From Phenylobacterium sp. (GTDB lineage Bacteria; Pseudomonadota; Alphaproteobacteria; Caulobacterales; Caulobacteraceae), in the NCBI RefSeq assembly GCF_025351295.1, contig NZ_JANXWD010000015.1, forward strand, positions 1 through 47,031: a stretch of 47,031 nucleotides of DNA, written 5' to 3'. Within the stretch, counting starts at the first letter, position 1. The number at the start of each line of letters is the position of its first letter. The notes beneath the pieces were generated by a model. It saw only the letters and a program-made list of their open reading frames with translations, made no database searches and was not told the DNA's origin. Positions 8,670 to 17,358 of the stretch are shown in pieces. A program made the translations under genes and the position numbers.

Positions 8670-10157
8670 TCACGCGTCGACCAGGAACGACAGCTGCCGC
8701 TCCACCAGCTCGTTGCGGCCCTCGGCGATCTCGCGGTCGAGCAGGCGGGTGGGGTAGTCGCCGGTGAAGTAGTGGTCGGTATACTGCGGGTGGACCGGAT
8801 CGCGCACGGCGCCCATGGCCCAGTAGAGGCCCTCGACCGAGAGGTAGCCCATGGAGTCGACGCCCAGGATCTTGGCGATCTCGTCCACCGAATGGTTGGC
8901 GGCCAGCAGCTTGTCGCGGTCGGGCATGTCGATGCCGTAGTAGTCCGGCCACTGGATCGGCGGGGAGGCGGAGCGCAGGTGCACCTCCGCGGCGCCGGCC
9001 TCGCGGACCATGCGGACCACGCGCACGGAGTTGGTGCCGCGCACGATGCTGTCGTCGACCAGCAGCACCTTCTTGCCGGCCAGCACCGAGCGGTTGGGGG
9101 CCAGCTTCATGCGCACGCCCAGTTCGCGCTCGCCCTGGGTGGGCTGGATGAAGGTGCGGCCGACGTAGTGGTTGCGGATGATGCCCATCTCAAAGGGCAC
9201 GCCGGCCTGCTGGGCGAAGCCCAGCGCGGCGGGGACGCCGGAGTCGGGGACCGGCACCACCACGTCGATGTCGGCGGGGCTCTCCTGGGCCAGGCGGCGA
9301 CCCATGCGCTTGCGCACCTCATAGATCGAGCGGCCGTTCACGACGGAATCGGGGCGGGCGAAATAGACGTATTCGAAGATGCAGGGCCGGGCCTGCTGGG
9401 CCGGGAACGGGCGGAAGCTGCGTACGCCGCTCTGGTCGATCACGACCATCTCGCCGTGTTCCACGTCGCGGACGAAGGTGGCGCCGACGAGGTCGAGGGC
9501 GCAGGTCTCGGACGCCAGGACCGACTTGCCGTTGAGCTCGCCCAGTACGAGCGGGCGGATGCCCAGCGGGTCGCGCACGCCGACCAGCTTCTTGTTGGTG
9601 AGGGCGACCAGGGCGTAGCCGCCCTCGATCTGCTGCAGGGCCTCGGTGAAGCGGTCGAGGAACTTGGGCCGGCGCGAGCGGGCGATCAGGTGCAGGATCG
9701 CCTCGGAGTCCGACGTCGACTGGAAGATCGAGCCCTCCTGGACCAGCTGTTCGCGCAGGGTCAGGAAGTTGGTCAGGTTGCCGTTGTGGGCCAGCGCGAT
9801 GCCGCCGGCTTCCAGGTCGGCGAACATCGGCTGGACGTTGCGGATGAAGCTGCCGCCGGCGGTGGAGTAGCGGGTGTGGCCGATGGCGGCGCGGCCGGGC
9901 AGGCGCTCGTTGAGCCCCCCGCCGCCGAACGCCTCGGCGACGTAGCCCATGTGCCGCTCGGTATGGAACCGCTGGCCGTCGAAGGAGGCCATCCCGCAGG
10001 CTTCCTGGCCGCGGTGCTGCAGGGCGTGCAGGCCCAGGGCGGTGAGGCCGGACGCCTCGGCTACGTCGTAGACGCCGAACACCCCGCATTCCAGCCGGGG
10101 CGTGTCGTCGTCGGGGTCGCGCGGCGGCGGCGACCAACGCTCGTGCTGCTGGGTCAT
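8670..10157 (-). CDS. purF: Amidophosphoribosyltransferase PurF
   Basis: A 495-residue enzyme catalysing the first committed step of purine synthesis, PRPP plus glutamine to phosphoribosylamine. A 23-residue propeptide precedes Cys24 in CGVFGVY, the N-terminal nucleophile exposed after processing. The glutaminase domain contains LQHRGQEACGM and IGHTRYST; the phosphoribosyltransferase domain has VLLVDDSIVRGTNS, the PRPP-binding loop. Length is normal. The ATG lies in a 4-base ATGA overlap with the cvpA stop, so purF is the last gene of a coupled radA-cvpA-purF unit. The cvpA-purF pairing is widespread in proteobacteria. Confidence 0.96.
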   Translation of the reverse strand: MTQQHERWSPPPRDPDDDTPRLECGVFGVYDVAEASGLTALGLHALQHRGQEACGMASFDGQRFHTERHMGYVAEAFGGGGLNERLPGRAAIGHTRYSTAGGSFIRNVQPMFADLEAGGIALAHNGNLTNFLTLREQLVQEGSIFQSTSDSEAILHLIARSRRPKFLDRFTEALQQIEGGYALVALTNKKLVGVRDPLGIRPLVLGELNGKSVLASETCALDLVGATFVRDVEHGEMVVIDQSGVRSFRPFPAQQARPCIFEYVYFARPDSVVNGRSIYEVRKRMGRRLAQESPADIDVVVPVPDSGVPAALGFAQQAGVPFEMGIIRNHYVGRTFIQPTQGERELGVRMKLAPNRSVLAGKKVLLVDDSIVRGTNSVRVVRMVREAGAAEVHLRSASPPIQWPDYYGIDMPDRDKLLAANHSVDEIAKILGVDSMGYLSVEGLYWAMGAVRDPVHPQYTDHYFTGDYPTRLLDREIAEGRNELVERQLSFLVDA

Positions 10158-10759
10158 CTGGATCGCTCCGGGTCGTCGGGGCCGGCCGGGTTGCGGGCGT
10201 CGTAGCCGTCTGTCGTCGTTCTGTCACCTGACCCGTCGCGAACGGCGCGATCGAAGGCCGGTTTCAGCTTGCCCGCCACGTCAAGGCCCTTGGGCGCCAG
10301 TTCGTCCAGCACATGGCCCATGTTGGTCGCCAGAGGCCAGGTGCGCGCGCCGGTGATCCAATGGGGACGCAGGTCTTCCGGCGTGGCGGCGCTGAACATC
10401 AGGAAGAGCGCCCCCAGCACGATCAGGCCCCGGCCCAGGCCGATCAACAGGCCCAGGGAACGGTCCAGGAAGCCCAGCATCTGGGTGCTCTGCACCGCTC
10501 GCGCCACGCCCGCGCCGATCAGCCGCAGGGCGACGAAGGCCACGCCGAAGACGATCGTCAGCGACGCGACGGTGCCCAGCCAGGGCGGATGGATGAACCC
10601 GCGGAAGATCGGGCCGAACACCGGCAAACCGAACACCGCCAGGCCGGCAGCCACCATCAGGGCCAGCAGGGCGGCGATCTCGCGCACGGCCCCGCGCATG
10701 AAGCCGATGGCAGCTGACACGCCCAGCAGGGCCAGGACCAGGAAATCGAACTGGGTCAA
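10154..10759 (-). CDS. cvpA: CvpA family membrane protein
   Basis: A 201-residue protein with four hydrophobic helices in the first 140 residues, starting with the family signature FDFLVLALLGVSAAIGFMRG, and a hydrophilic C-terminal tail of about 50 residues. CvpA was named for colicin V production; its molecular role is unsettled, with links to envelope integrity in enterobacteria. The start overlaps the radA stop and the stop overlaps the purF start, each by four bases. Confidence 0.92.
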   Translation of the reverse strand: MTQFDFLVLALLGVSAAIGFMRGAVREIAALLALMVAAGLAVFGLPVFGPIFRGFIHPPWLGTVASLTIVFGVAFVALRLIGAGVARAVQSTQMLGFLDRSLGLLIGLGRGLIVLGALFLMFSAATPEDLRPHWITGARTWPLATNMGHVLDELAPKGLDVAGKLKPAFDRAVRDGSGDRTTTDGYDARNPAGPDDPERSR

Positions 10760-12135
10760 GGCGAGCCGTCCCAGTTGGCGTCGTGGATGCGCTGGATGGC
10801 GTCGGCCAGGCGGCTGGCGCCGGTGACCGGCAGCGCGCCGCCGGCGGAATCCTGGACGGCGGGGGCCAGGGCGCGGCGGAAGCCCAGCTTGGCGGCCTCC
10901 TTCAGGCGGCTGTCCATGCGACTGACCGGCCGGACCTCGCCGGAGAGGCTGATCTCGCCGAACACCACGCAGTCCTGCGGCAGGGCCTGGTCGAAGACCG
11001 AGGAGGCGAGGGCGGCGGCGGCGGCGAGGTCGGCGGCGGGTTCTGAGATGCGGAGGCCTCCTGCCACGTTCAGATAGACATCCCGGTCGCCGAAACTAAG
11101 GCCGCATCGCGCTTCCAGCACGGCGAGGATCATCGCCAGGCGTCCCGAATCCCAGCCGACCACCGCGCGACGCGGCGTGCCGTAGGCCGAGGGGGCGACC
11201 AGCGCCTGGATCTCCACCAGCACTGGCCGCGAGCCCTCGATGCCGGCGAACACCGCCGCGCCGGCGGCGCGCTCGCCGGAGGTGTTGAGGAACAGGGCCG
11301 AGGGGTTCTTCACCTCGGCCAGGCCGGCGTCGCCCATCTCGAAGACGCCGATCTCGTCGGTGGCCCCGAAGCGGTTCTTGGCCCCGCGCAGGATGCGGAA
11401 CGGATAGCCGCGCTCGCCTTCGAAGGCGAACACCGCGTCGACCATGTGCTCGATCACCCGGGGACCGGCGATGGCGCCTTCCTTGGTGACGTGGCCGACC
11501 AGGACCACGGCCATGCCGCGCTTCTTGGCCAGGCGCACCAGTTCGCCGGCGGCGGCGCGGACCTGGGTGACCGAACCGGGGCCGGCCTCGTGGGCGTCGC
11601 TCCACATGGTCTGGATGGAATCGATCACCACGAAGTCGAAGTGCTCGGCCTTCAGGCCGTCGGAGATGGCGCGCAGGCTGGTCTCGGCCGCCAGTTTCAC
11701 CGGGGCGCCGGCCAGGCCCATGCGCTGGGCCCGCGCGCGGACCTGCTCCACGGCCTCCTCGCCGGAGATATAGGCGCACTTGGCGCCGCGCAGGGCGGCC
11801 TGGGCGGCCACCTGCAGCAGCAGGGTGGACTTGCCGACGCCGGGGTCGCCGCCGACCAGGATCGCCGAGCCCGGCACCACGCCGCCGCCGCAGACCCGGT
11901 CCCACTCGTCCACGCCCGTGGCTATGCGGGGCGGGGCGACCGTCGCCTCGTCCAGGCCCTCGAAGGCCAGATGGACCTTCCGCGTCGGCTTGGTGAGGGT
12001 CATGGCGCCCGGCGGGCGGCTGGTCAGTTCCTCGACCAGGCTGTTCCAGGCGTTGCAGGCCGGGCACTGCCCCGACCATTTGGTCTGCACGCCCCCGCAG
12101 GACTGACAGGCGTAGATGGCGCCGTCTCGGGCCAT
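10756..12135 (-). CDS. radA: DNA repair protein RadA
   Basis: A 459-residue RecA-related ATPase that processes recombination intermediates and helps branch migration. It has an N-terminal four-Cys zinc finger (Cys10, Cys13, Cys24, Cys27), a Walker A motif GGDPGVGKST (95-104), the RadA-specific KNRFG motif (253-257) and a C-terminal Lon-like domain (about 285-459). Length and motif spacing are normal. The ATG at 12135 directly precedes the zinc finger. It is the first gene of the radA-cvpA-purF unit, and its promoter should lie in 12136-12230, where a GAGTC/GACTC inverted repeat is visible. Confidence 0.96.
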   Translation of the reverse strand: MARDGAIYACQSCGGVQTKWSGQCPACNAWNSLVEELTSRPPGAMTLTKPTRKVHLAFEGLDEATVAPPRIATGVDEWDRVCGGGVVPGSAILVGGDPGVGKSTLLLQVAAQAALRGAKCAYISGEEAVEQVRARAQRMGLAGAPVKLAAETSLRAISDGLKAEHFDFVVIDSIQTMWSDAHEAGPGSVTQVRAAAGELVRLAKKRGMAVVLVGHVTKEGAIAGPRVIEHMVDAVFAFEGERGYPFRILRGAKNRFGATDEIGVFEMGDAGLAEVKNPSALFLNTSGERAAGAAVFAGIEGSRPVLVEIQALVAPSAYGTPRRAVVGWDSGRLAMILAVLEARCGLSFGDRDVYLNVAGGLRISEPAADLAAAAALASSVFDQALPQDCVVFGEISLSGEVRPVSRMDSRLKEAAKLGFRRALAPAVQDSAGGALPVTGASRLADAIQRIHDANWDGSP

Positions 12136-12493
12136 GGGGTCTCCGTGATTCGAATGCGCTGAGTCTAGGCTGACTCGGGGGTGGGGTCGGCGCGGGATTG
12201 GGCGGCCGCCTTGCTCTCCTCAACCCGCGTCATCCCCCGGTCGCCCGCCAGGGCGATCCGGGGAACCCAAGCCGACGCGTCGCTTTTGCCGGCCCAGCTT
12301 GGGTCCCCCGGATCAGCCTGCGGCTGACCGTGGGATGACGACCGTTGGAGAGGCGGTCGTTGCGTCATGCGATCCGCACCGTGAACACATCAAGAACACA
12401 AGAATGATCCCGCGTCAAGGTTTTGCGATGCTGCTCGAGCCGGATCGGCGTGCGCCATGCTACCCATTCCGCGGAGTTGCGTTGGAGGGCCGG
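12136..12493. other. Intergenic region between divergent radA and the Yip1-like gene
   Basis: These 358 bases carry the two divergent promoters and a long inverted repeat (12229-12339). A GAGTC-6-GACTC inverted repeat lies within 12159-12177, close to the radA start. A purine-rich ribosome site (GGAGG, 12484-12488) precedes the Yip1-like start. The open frames across this stretch have no recognisable protein features. Confidence 0.6.
12229..12339. repeat. Inverted repeat of the GTCATCCC type
   Basis: The left arm, 12229-12272, begins GTCATCCCCCGG and ends GGGGAACCCAAGC. The right arm, 12297-12339, begins GCTTGGGTCCCCCGGATC and ends GGGATGAC. The arms pair over most of their length, and each has an inner small hairpin (CGCCCGCCAGGGCG; CAGCCTGCGGCTG). 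The same GTCATCCC/GGGATGAC termini occur in the element at the right edge of the window, so both belong to one family. Confidence 0.75.
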
Positions 12494-13120
12494 ATGGGTA
12501 CGCCGCGGGGAGCCGCCGTGATCGCGCGCGCCTTGCGCCTGCTGGTGATGCCGGGCCGGACCTGGGTGGCGATCGCGGCGGAGCCGGCCGACCCGCGCGG
12601 ACTGTTCGGGCGTTATGTGGCGCCGCTGGCGGCGATCCCGGCGGTCTGCAGCGTCGCCGGGCCGCTGAAGTTCGGGTTCAACATAGCCAATGTGGACGTG
12701 ATGATGAGCCCGCTCGGGCTCGTGCTGGGGGCGTTCGCCGGCTATGCGCTGACGTTCGCGGCGGTGGCGGCGGCCGGTGTGCTGGTGGCCCTGATCGCCC
12801 GGGCGTTCGGCGGGGACGGCGACCGTGGGCGGGCCCTGGAACTGGTGAGCTATGCGGCCACGGCGAGCTGGATCGGCGGGGTCGCCGAACTCTATCCCAG
12901 CCTGGGCCTGGCGGTGGGCGTCCTGGCCGGGGTCTACAGCCTCTACACGCTGTACCTGGGCCTGCCGCGGATGCTGGCGATCCCGGACGCGCATCGGCTG
13001 ACCGCGTTCGCGGCGATCCTGGTGGTGATCTTCGGGCTGTGGACGGCGCGCGGCGTCCTGGCGGCCAGCGCTGCGGAGCTGGGCGGGCCGCTGTCGGCCT
13101 CCTACACGCCGCTCAGATAG
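12494..13120 (+). CDS. Yip1-family membrane protein
   Basis: A 208-residue protein with about five hydrophobic segments in the last 170 residues (including VAPLAAIPAVCSVAGPL, GLVLGAFAGYALTFAAVAAAG and LAVGVLAGVYSLYTLYLGL). The layout and the GLPRMLAIP signature fit the bacterial YIP1 family (PF04893). Function in bacteria is not established. The ATG at 12494 has a good GGAGG site five bases upstream; the open frame continues upstream, but only through the intergenic repeat. The 3' end overlaps the convergent alr gene by 19 bases. Confidence 0.8.
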   Translation: MGTPRGAAVIARALRLLVMPGRTWVAIAAEPADPRGLFGRYVAPLAAIPAVCSVAGPLKFGFNIANVDVMMSPLGLVLGAFAGYALTFAAVAAAGVLVALIARAFGGDGDRGRALELVSYAATASWIGGVAELYPSLGLAVGVLAGVYSLYTLYLGLPRMLAIPDAHRLTAFAAILVVIFGLWTARGVLAASAAELGGPLSASYTPLR

Positions 13121-14199
13121 ACCCGCTCGGCCCGGGTGCTGATCCGCGTCAGCACCTCGTGAGCGACGGTGCCAGCGGCGCTCGCGACATCGTCGAGGGC
13201 GACGTTTGGACCCAGCAACTCGACCGCGTCGCCGACCCCGGCCTGCCCCGGGCCCAGGTCGATGGTCAGCAGGTCCATGTTGACGGTGAGCAGGGCGCGG
13301 CGTGCGCCGGCCGCCCAGGCGTAGCCCTTGCCCATGCCGGCCCGGATCACGCCGTCGGTGTAGCCGGCCCCGACGATGGCCACCCGCATGGGGCGCGGCG
13401 CGGTGAAGCCGGAGCCGTAGCCGACGCGGTCGCCGGGGCTGAGGTGGCGGATGTCGAGGATCGGCGCGGTCAGCGTCGCCACCGCCTTCAGGCGCGGATG
13501 CGGCAGCTCCTGCGGCCCACCGCCCAGCAGGCAGATGCCGGCGCGGACCATGTCGTAGGCGTAGTCGTGGCCCAGGAAGGCTCCGGCCGAGGCGGCGAGG
13601 CTGGCGCGGGCGTCGGGGAACAGGGCGCGGATCTCGCGGAAGCGGGCCAGCTGCTCGAGGTTGCGCGGCTCGGCCGGGTCGGTGGCCGAGCCCAGGTGGC
13701 TCATCACCAGGCCGACGTCAAGCGCGCGCAGACCGCCGGGCGCGCCGGTCAGGGCGCGGGCCTCGGCCAGGCTGAGCCCCTGGCGGTTCATGCCGCTGTC
13801 AACCTGCAGGGCGACCTGATAGCGCCCGCCCGCGGCGTTGGCGGCGGTGGCGCGGGCCAGGGCGGCGGCCGCCTGGGGCACGGTGGCGATCACCGGCGTC
13901 AGGCGCGCGGCGGCCAGGCGATCGGCGCCGCCGGGCAGCAGGCCGTCCAGGACGTAGACCGTGGCGTCGCGGTCGCCCAGCGCGGCGCGCACGGCCTCGC
14001 CCTCGGCCAGGCGGGCGACGAAGAAGCTGCGGGTTCCCTCGGCGTGCAGCCGGCGCGCGATCGGCCCGGCGCCCAGGCCATAGCCGTCGGCCTTGACCAC
14101 GGCGGCCACTTCCGCCCCACGCGCCACGTCGGCGAGCACCGCGCGGTTGTGCGCGAGCGCGTCGAGATCGATGGTCAGGCGCGCCCGGTCGGGACTCAT
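13102..14199 (-). CDS. alr: Alanine racemase
   Basis: A 365-residue fold-type III PLP enzyme that converts L-alanine to D-alanine for peptidoglycan. The PLP-binding lysine is Lys36 in [10 protein letters not shown] and the second catalytic base is Tyr261 in RVGYGSGF. The barrel contains [10 protein letters not shown] and a C-terminal beta domain with the family's [14 protein letters not shown] stretch. The start lies six bases after the dnaB stop, so alr is read from the dnaB transcript; dnaB-alr adjacency is conserved in many proteobacteria. Confidence 0.95.
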   Translation of the reverse strand: MSPDRARLTIDLDALAHNRAVLADVARGAEVAAVVKADGYGLGAGPIARRLHAEGTRSFFVARLAEGEAVRAALGDRDATVYVLDGLLPGGADRLAAARLTPVIATVPQAAAALARATAANAAGGRYQVALQVDSGMNRQGLSLAEARALTGAPGGLRALDVGLVMSHLGSATDPAEPRNLEQLARFREIRALFPDARASLAASAGAFLGHDYAYDMVRAGICLLGGGPQELPHPRLKAVATLTAPILDIRHLSPGDRVGYGSGFTAPRPMRVAIVGAGYTDGVIRAGMGKGYAWAAGARRALLTVNMDLLTIDLGPGQAGVGDAVELLGPNVALDDVASAAGTVAHEVLTRISTRAERVYLSGV

Positions 14200-14205
14200 G
14201 GGCGC

Positions 14206-15699
14206 TTAGTGCTGTTCGTACCGGCTGGAGTCACGCGCCAGATTGCCGAACTTGGTCAGGTCCTCGTTGAACGAGAGCTTCACGGTGCCGATCGGGCCGT
14301 GGCGCTGCTTGCCGATCACGATCTCGGCGAGGCCCTTCACCTGGTCCATCTGTTCCTGCCACTTGAAGTGTTCCTCGGTGCCCTCCCGGGGCTCCAGACG
14401 GCTGAGGTAGTAGCTCTCGCGGTAGATGAACATGACCATGTCGGCGTCCTGCTCGATCGAGCCGGATTCGCGCAGGTCGGACAGCTGGGGCTTCTTGTCC
14501 TCGCGGTTCTCGACCTGGCGGGACAGCTGCGCCAGCGCGATGACCGGGATAGAGAGCTCCTTGGCCAGCGACTTCAGGCCCATGGTGATGGCGCTCACCT
14601 CCTGCACGCGATTGTCGGTCCGCGCGGCGCCGCCGATAGTGACCAGCTGGAGATAGTCGACGATCAGCAGGTCGAGGCCGGCCGTGCGCTTCAGCCGCCG
14701 AGCGCGCGCGGTCAGCTTGGCCAGGGTGATGCCGCCGGTGTCGTCGATATAGAACGGCGCCTCCTGGATCTCGATGGCGGCGTCGCGGACCCGACCGAAC
14801 TCCATGGCGTCGATCTCGCCCTTGCGCAGCCGGTCGCCCGAAACCCCGGAGACCTCGGCCAGCATGCGCATGGCCAGCTGGTCGGCGCTCATTTCCAGGG
14901 AGAAGAACGCGCAGATCCCGCCGCGCACGGTCTTGCGCGAGCCGTCGGGCTGCGGCTCCCAGGCGTACTGGCGGGCGACGTCGAAGCCGATGTTGGCGGC
15001 CAGTGAACTCTTCCCCATCGACGGGCGCGAGGCGATGATCACCAGGTCGGAGGGGTGCAGGCCGCCGATCTTCTGGTCCAGGTCGATCAGGCCCGTGGAG
15101 AGGCCGGCCAGGCCCCCGTCGCGGCTGTGGGCCTCCGCGGCCATGGCCACGGCGCCTTGCAGGGCGTCGGCGAACTTCACGAACCCCTGGGTAACGCCGC
15201 CGGCCTCGGCCAGTTCGAAGAGCTGCTGCTCGGCCTGTTCGATCTGGTCGCGGGCGTCCAGCTCGGCGTCGCTCTGCTGGGCCGTCGCGGCGATGTCGCC
15301 CCCGATGCGGATCAGGTCGCGGCGCAGCGCCAGGTCGTAGATCGAGCGGGCGTAGTCCGGGGCGTTGGCGGCCGGCGGGGCGCGGTCCACCAGGTCGGCC
15401 AGATAGCGGATGCCGCCGAGGTCGTTGAACGCCGGATCGCTGGAGAACTGCTCGGCCAGCAGGATCGGCTCGGCCAGCTGGCCCTTGCGGATGGCGACCT
15501 GGACGGCCTCGAACAGGCGCTGGTGGAAGGGCTCGAAGAAGTGGCGCGGCTGCAGGTTGTCGCCCAGCCGCTCGAAGGCGGCGTTGTCATAGAGCAGCGC
15601 GCCCAGCAGCGCCTGCTCGGCCTCGATGTTCGAGGGGACATGGGCGATCGCGATGTCGTTGGGGACGGCGCGGAGGTCGAGGGCGGGAACGAGAGCCAT
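14206..15699 (-). CDS. dnaB: Replicative DNA helicase DnaB
   Basis: A 497-residue hexameric helicase that unwinds DNA ahead of the replisome. The N-terminal DnaG-interacting domain begins around VPSNIEAEQALLGALLYDN, and the C-terminal RecA-like domain has Walker A SRPSMGKSS, the DYLQLV Walker B strand and SQLSRQVE-like motifs (LAQLSRQVENR). The ATG at 15699 is chosen because an upstream ATG at 15816 would place the start inside the rplI terminator hairpin and add 39 residues unlike DnaB. It follows rpsF-rpsR-rplI but is separated from them by that terminator, so it probably has its own promoter in 15700-15815. Confidence 0.95.
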   Translation of the reverse strand: MALVPALDLRAVPNDIAIAHVPSNIEAEQALLGALLYDNAAFERLGDNLQPRHFFEPFHQRLFEAVQVAIRKGQLAEPILLAEQFSSDPAFNDLGGIRYLADLVDRAPPAANAPDYARSIYDLALRRDLIRIGGDIAATAQQSDAELDARDQIEQAEQQLFELAEAGGVTQGFVKFADALQGAVAMAAEAHSRDGGLAGLSTGLIDLDQKIGGLHPSDLVIIASRPSMGKSSLAANIGFDVARQYAWEPQPDGSRKTVRGGICAFFSLEMSADQLAMRMLAEVSGVSGDRLRKGEIDAMEFGRVRDAAIEIQEAPFYIDDTGGITLAKLTARARRLKRTAGLDLLIVDYLQLVTIGGAARTDNRVQEVSAITMGLKSLAKELSIPVIALAQLSRQVENREDKKPQLSDLRESGSIEQDADMVMFIYRESYYLSRLEPREGTEEHFKWQEQMDQVKGLAEIVIGKQRHGPIGTVKLSFNEDLTKFGNLARDSSRYEQH

Positions 15700-15759
15700 C
15701 CGTGACGGATACAGGAAGGCGGGCCCCGCCGGGACTGCGACAAGGCCGCCCGCGGACCT

Positions 15760-15790
15760 CTTTCCACACACAAATTGCGCCTGTGGAAAA
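15760..15790. promoter_or_regulatory. Inverted pair of DnaA-box-like sites upstream of dnaB
   Basis: TTTCCACA (15761-15768) and TGTGGAAA (15782-15789) form a perfect 8-base inverted repeat with a 13-base spacer, 60-90 bases upstream of the dnaB start. Against TTATCCACA, the right site read on the minus strand (TTTTCCACA) matches 8 of 9 and the left site (CTTTCCACA) 7 of 9. Binding by DnaA is an inference; any dimeric regulator could use such a site. Confidence 0.4.
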
Positions 15791-15815
15791 GCCGCGCGTT
15801 TGCTTGCCTCGGACA

Positions 15816-15850
15816 TGAAAACGGCGCGGGGGTGGGTCCCCCGCGCCGCT
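15816..15850 (-). terminator. Intrinsic terminator after rplI
   Basis: An 11-base perfect stem, CGGCGCGGGGG (15822-15832) with CCCCCGCGCCG (15838-15848), and a 5-base loop. On the minus strand it is followed by TTTT (15818-15821). It lies 26 bases past the rplI stop and closes the rpsF-rpsR-rplI unit. Confidence 0.85.
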
Positions 15851-15875
15851 TGTCAGAGATCGGGTCGAATTCGGG

Positions 15876-16463
15876 CTAGGCGTCGCCGCCGTAGTCCTTC
15901 TCGGCCGAGCCGGCGCCGCCTTGCAGCAGGTCGGCCGTCGCCTGTTCATCGGCGGCGCGATCTTCCTCGAACTGCGAGTTGATCACGTTCTCACCGCGGG
16001 CCTGGCGTTCGGCTTCGTCCTGGCTGCGCGCGATGTTGAGGGTGACGGTGACCGTCACCTCGGCATGCAGGCGCACCTTCACCTCGTGCAGGCCCAGCGT
16101 CTTGATCGGCTTGTCCAGCACGACCATGGCGCGTTCGACCTTGCCGCCTTCGGCGTTGATGATCTCGGCCACGTCGCGGCCGGCGACCGAACCGTAGAGC
16201 TGGCCGCTCTCACCCGCCTGGCGGATGAGGATGTAGGCGGTGCCGTCCAGCTTTTCGCCAGCGCCGCCGGCGGTTTCCTTGGTCTTGGCGTTGCGGACCT
16301 CGATCTCGGCGCGCTGGGCGTCGAAGACCTTCATGTTGGCCGAATTGGCGCGGAGCGCCTTGGAGCGCGGCAGCAGGAAGTTGCGGGCGAACCCGTCCTT
16401 CACCGTGACCACGTCGCCAAGGGCGCCCCAGCCTTCGAGGCGTTCGAGCAGAATGACTTTCAT
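15876..16463 (-). CDS. rplI: Large-subunit ribosomal protein L9
   Basis: A 195-residue bL9, a two-domain protein bound to domain V of 23S rRNA. The N-terminal domain has the signature MKVILLERLEGWGALGDVV and GFARNFLLPRSKA; a long linking helix leads to the C-terminal domain with GQLYGSV. It is about 45 residues longer than E. coli L9 because of an acidic, Ala/Gln-rich tail (ERQARGENVINSQFEEDRA), a feature common in Alphaproteobacteria. It is the last gene before the terminator. Confidence 0.96.
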   Translation of the reverse strand: MKVILLERLEGWGALGDVVTVKDGFARNFLLPRSKALRANSANMKVFDAQRAEIEVRNAKTKETAGGAGEKLDGTAYILIRQAGESGQLYGSVAGRDVAEIINAEGGKVERAMVVLDKPIKTLGLHEVKVRLHAEVTVTVTLNIARSQDEAERQARGENVINSQFEEDRAADEQATADLLQGGAGSAEKDYGGDA

Positions 16464-16475
16464 GTGCCGGACTCC

Positions 16476-16763
16476 CTACTTCACGACGTAGGGGAGCAGG
16501 GCCAGGAAGCGGGCGCGCTTGATGGCCTTGGCCAGTTCACGCTGCTTCTTGGCCGAGACCGCGGTGATCCGCGACGGCACGATCTTGCCGCGCTCGGAGA
16601 CGTAGCGCTGCAGGAGCTTGACGTCCTTGTAGTCGATCTTGGGCGCGTTGGCGCCGGAGAACGGGCACACCTTGCGGCGGCGGAAGAACGGGCGGCGTTG
16701 GCCACCGGCGGCCGCGCCGGCGGCGGGCGGCGGGGTGTCCTGGACGGAGGTTTCGTCAGTCAT
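16476..16763 (-). CDS. rpsR: Small-subunit ribosomal protein S18
   Basis: A 95-residue bS18 with the conserved [31 protein letters not shown] and [20 protein letters not shown] segments. A Gly/Ala-rich N-terminal extension of about 20 residues precedes the core. S18 pairs with S6 in the 30S platform and, with S6, represses this operon in several bacteria. It sits 18 bases after rpsF and 12 bases before rplI. Confidence 0.97.
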   Translation of the reverse strand: MTDETSVQDTPPPAAGAAAGGQRRPFFRRRKVCPFSGANAPKIDYKDVKLLQRYVSERGKIVPSRITAVSAKKQRELAKAIKRARFLALLPYVVK

Positions 16764-16781
16764 TGCGTGATCCTCCCTTTC

Positions 16782-17144
16782 CTAGAATTGCGGGACGTCG
16801 TCGCGGCGTTCGCGGTCGCGATCGCGGCGGGCGAGGATCGGGGAGAGCTCAAGGTCGAGTTCTTCCACGCGGACTGTCATGTAACGCAGCACGTCTTCGT
16901 TGATCGACAGCTGGCGTTCCATTTCCTTGACGATGTCCGAGGGGGCATCGATCGCGAGGAGGGAATAGTGACCCTTGCGGTTCTTCTTGATCCGGTAGGT
17001 GAGATTGCGAAGGCCCCAGTACTCGATCTTGGCGACGTTTCCGCCGCCTTCCTCGATCAGGTGCTTGAGGGTGTCGTTGAGGGCTTCGGCCTGTTGCGGC
17101 GAGATATCCTGCCGCGAGATGACAACGTGCTCGTAGAGCGCCAT
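16782..17144 (-). CDS. rpsF: Small-subunit ribosomal protein S6
   Basis: A 120-residue bS6. It starts [18 protein letters not shown] and contains the typical [19 protein letters not shown] and [20 protein letters not shown] strands; it ends in a charged Arg/Asp tail. The ATG at 17144 matches the family start, with GAAGGAAC just upstream. The frame is open for a further 57 codons, but those codons read through the leader hairpin and have no S6 similarity. It is first in the operon and is preceded by a structured leader. Confidence 0.96.
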   Translation of the reverse strand: MALYEHVVISRQDISPQQAEALNDTLKHLIEEGGGNVAKIEYWGLRNLTYRIKKNRKGHYSLLAIDAPSDIVKEMERQLSINEDVLRYMTVRVEELDLELSPILARRDRDRERRDDVPQF

Positions 17145-17176
17145 GCGTTCCTTCTTCCGTTGGGGGAGGGCGGCGC

Positions 17177-17202
17177 GGCCGGTAGGCGGAAGTCCGCCGG
17201 CC
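17177..17202 (-). promoter_or_regulatory. rpsF leader hairpin, candidate S6:S18 autoregulatory site
   Basis: In the leader RNA, 33 bases before the rpsF start, GGCC and GGCGG pair with CCGCC and GGCC around an ACTT loop. An unpaired TA lies on the 3' side, followed by CCGG. S6:S18-binding leaders are known upstream of rpsF in several phyla and use a hairpin with a CCG-containing bulge. The position and shape fit, but the exact consensus could not be compared here. Confidence 0.4.
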
Positions 17203-17286
17203 CCGATGGATCTCTGACGCGGCAGGAGCGGGCGTTTCCCGATCCATGAAGGCTCCGCGTGAGACCGCCTTCCGTGAAGAGGCGGG

Positions 17287-17315
17287 CTCATAGGGGAAAA
17301 GCCGTGGCCGGGCAA
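17287..17315 (-). promoter_or_regulatory. Possible promoter of the rpsF operon
   Basis: On the minus strand TTGCCC (17315-17310) and TATGAG (17292-17287) are 17 bases apart, about 140 bases upstream of rpsF and just 5' of the leader hairpin. Each hexamer keeps the strongest housekeeping-promoter positions but is otherwise weak, so this is a tentative call. Confidence 0.3.
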
Positions 17316-17358
17316 GGATTTTCGCCCCGTAGCCCGAGCCCTAAATCGTCCTTACGAC

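Noticed and set aside
12457..15006. An 849-residue open frame on the plus strand
   Set aside because: It crosses the Yip1-like gene in another frame and runs antisense through alr and dnaB; composition is typical of a shadow.
15700..15816. A longer dnaB N-terminus from the ATG at 15816
   Set aside because: It would start inside the rplI terminator hairpin and add residues unlike DnaB.
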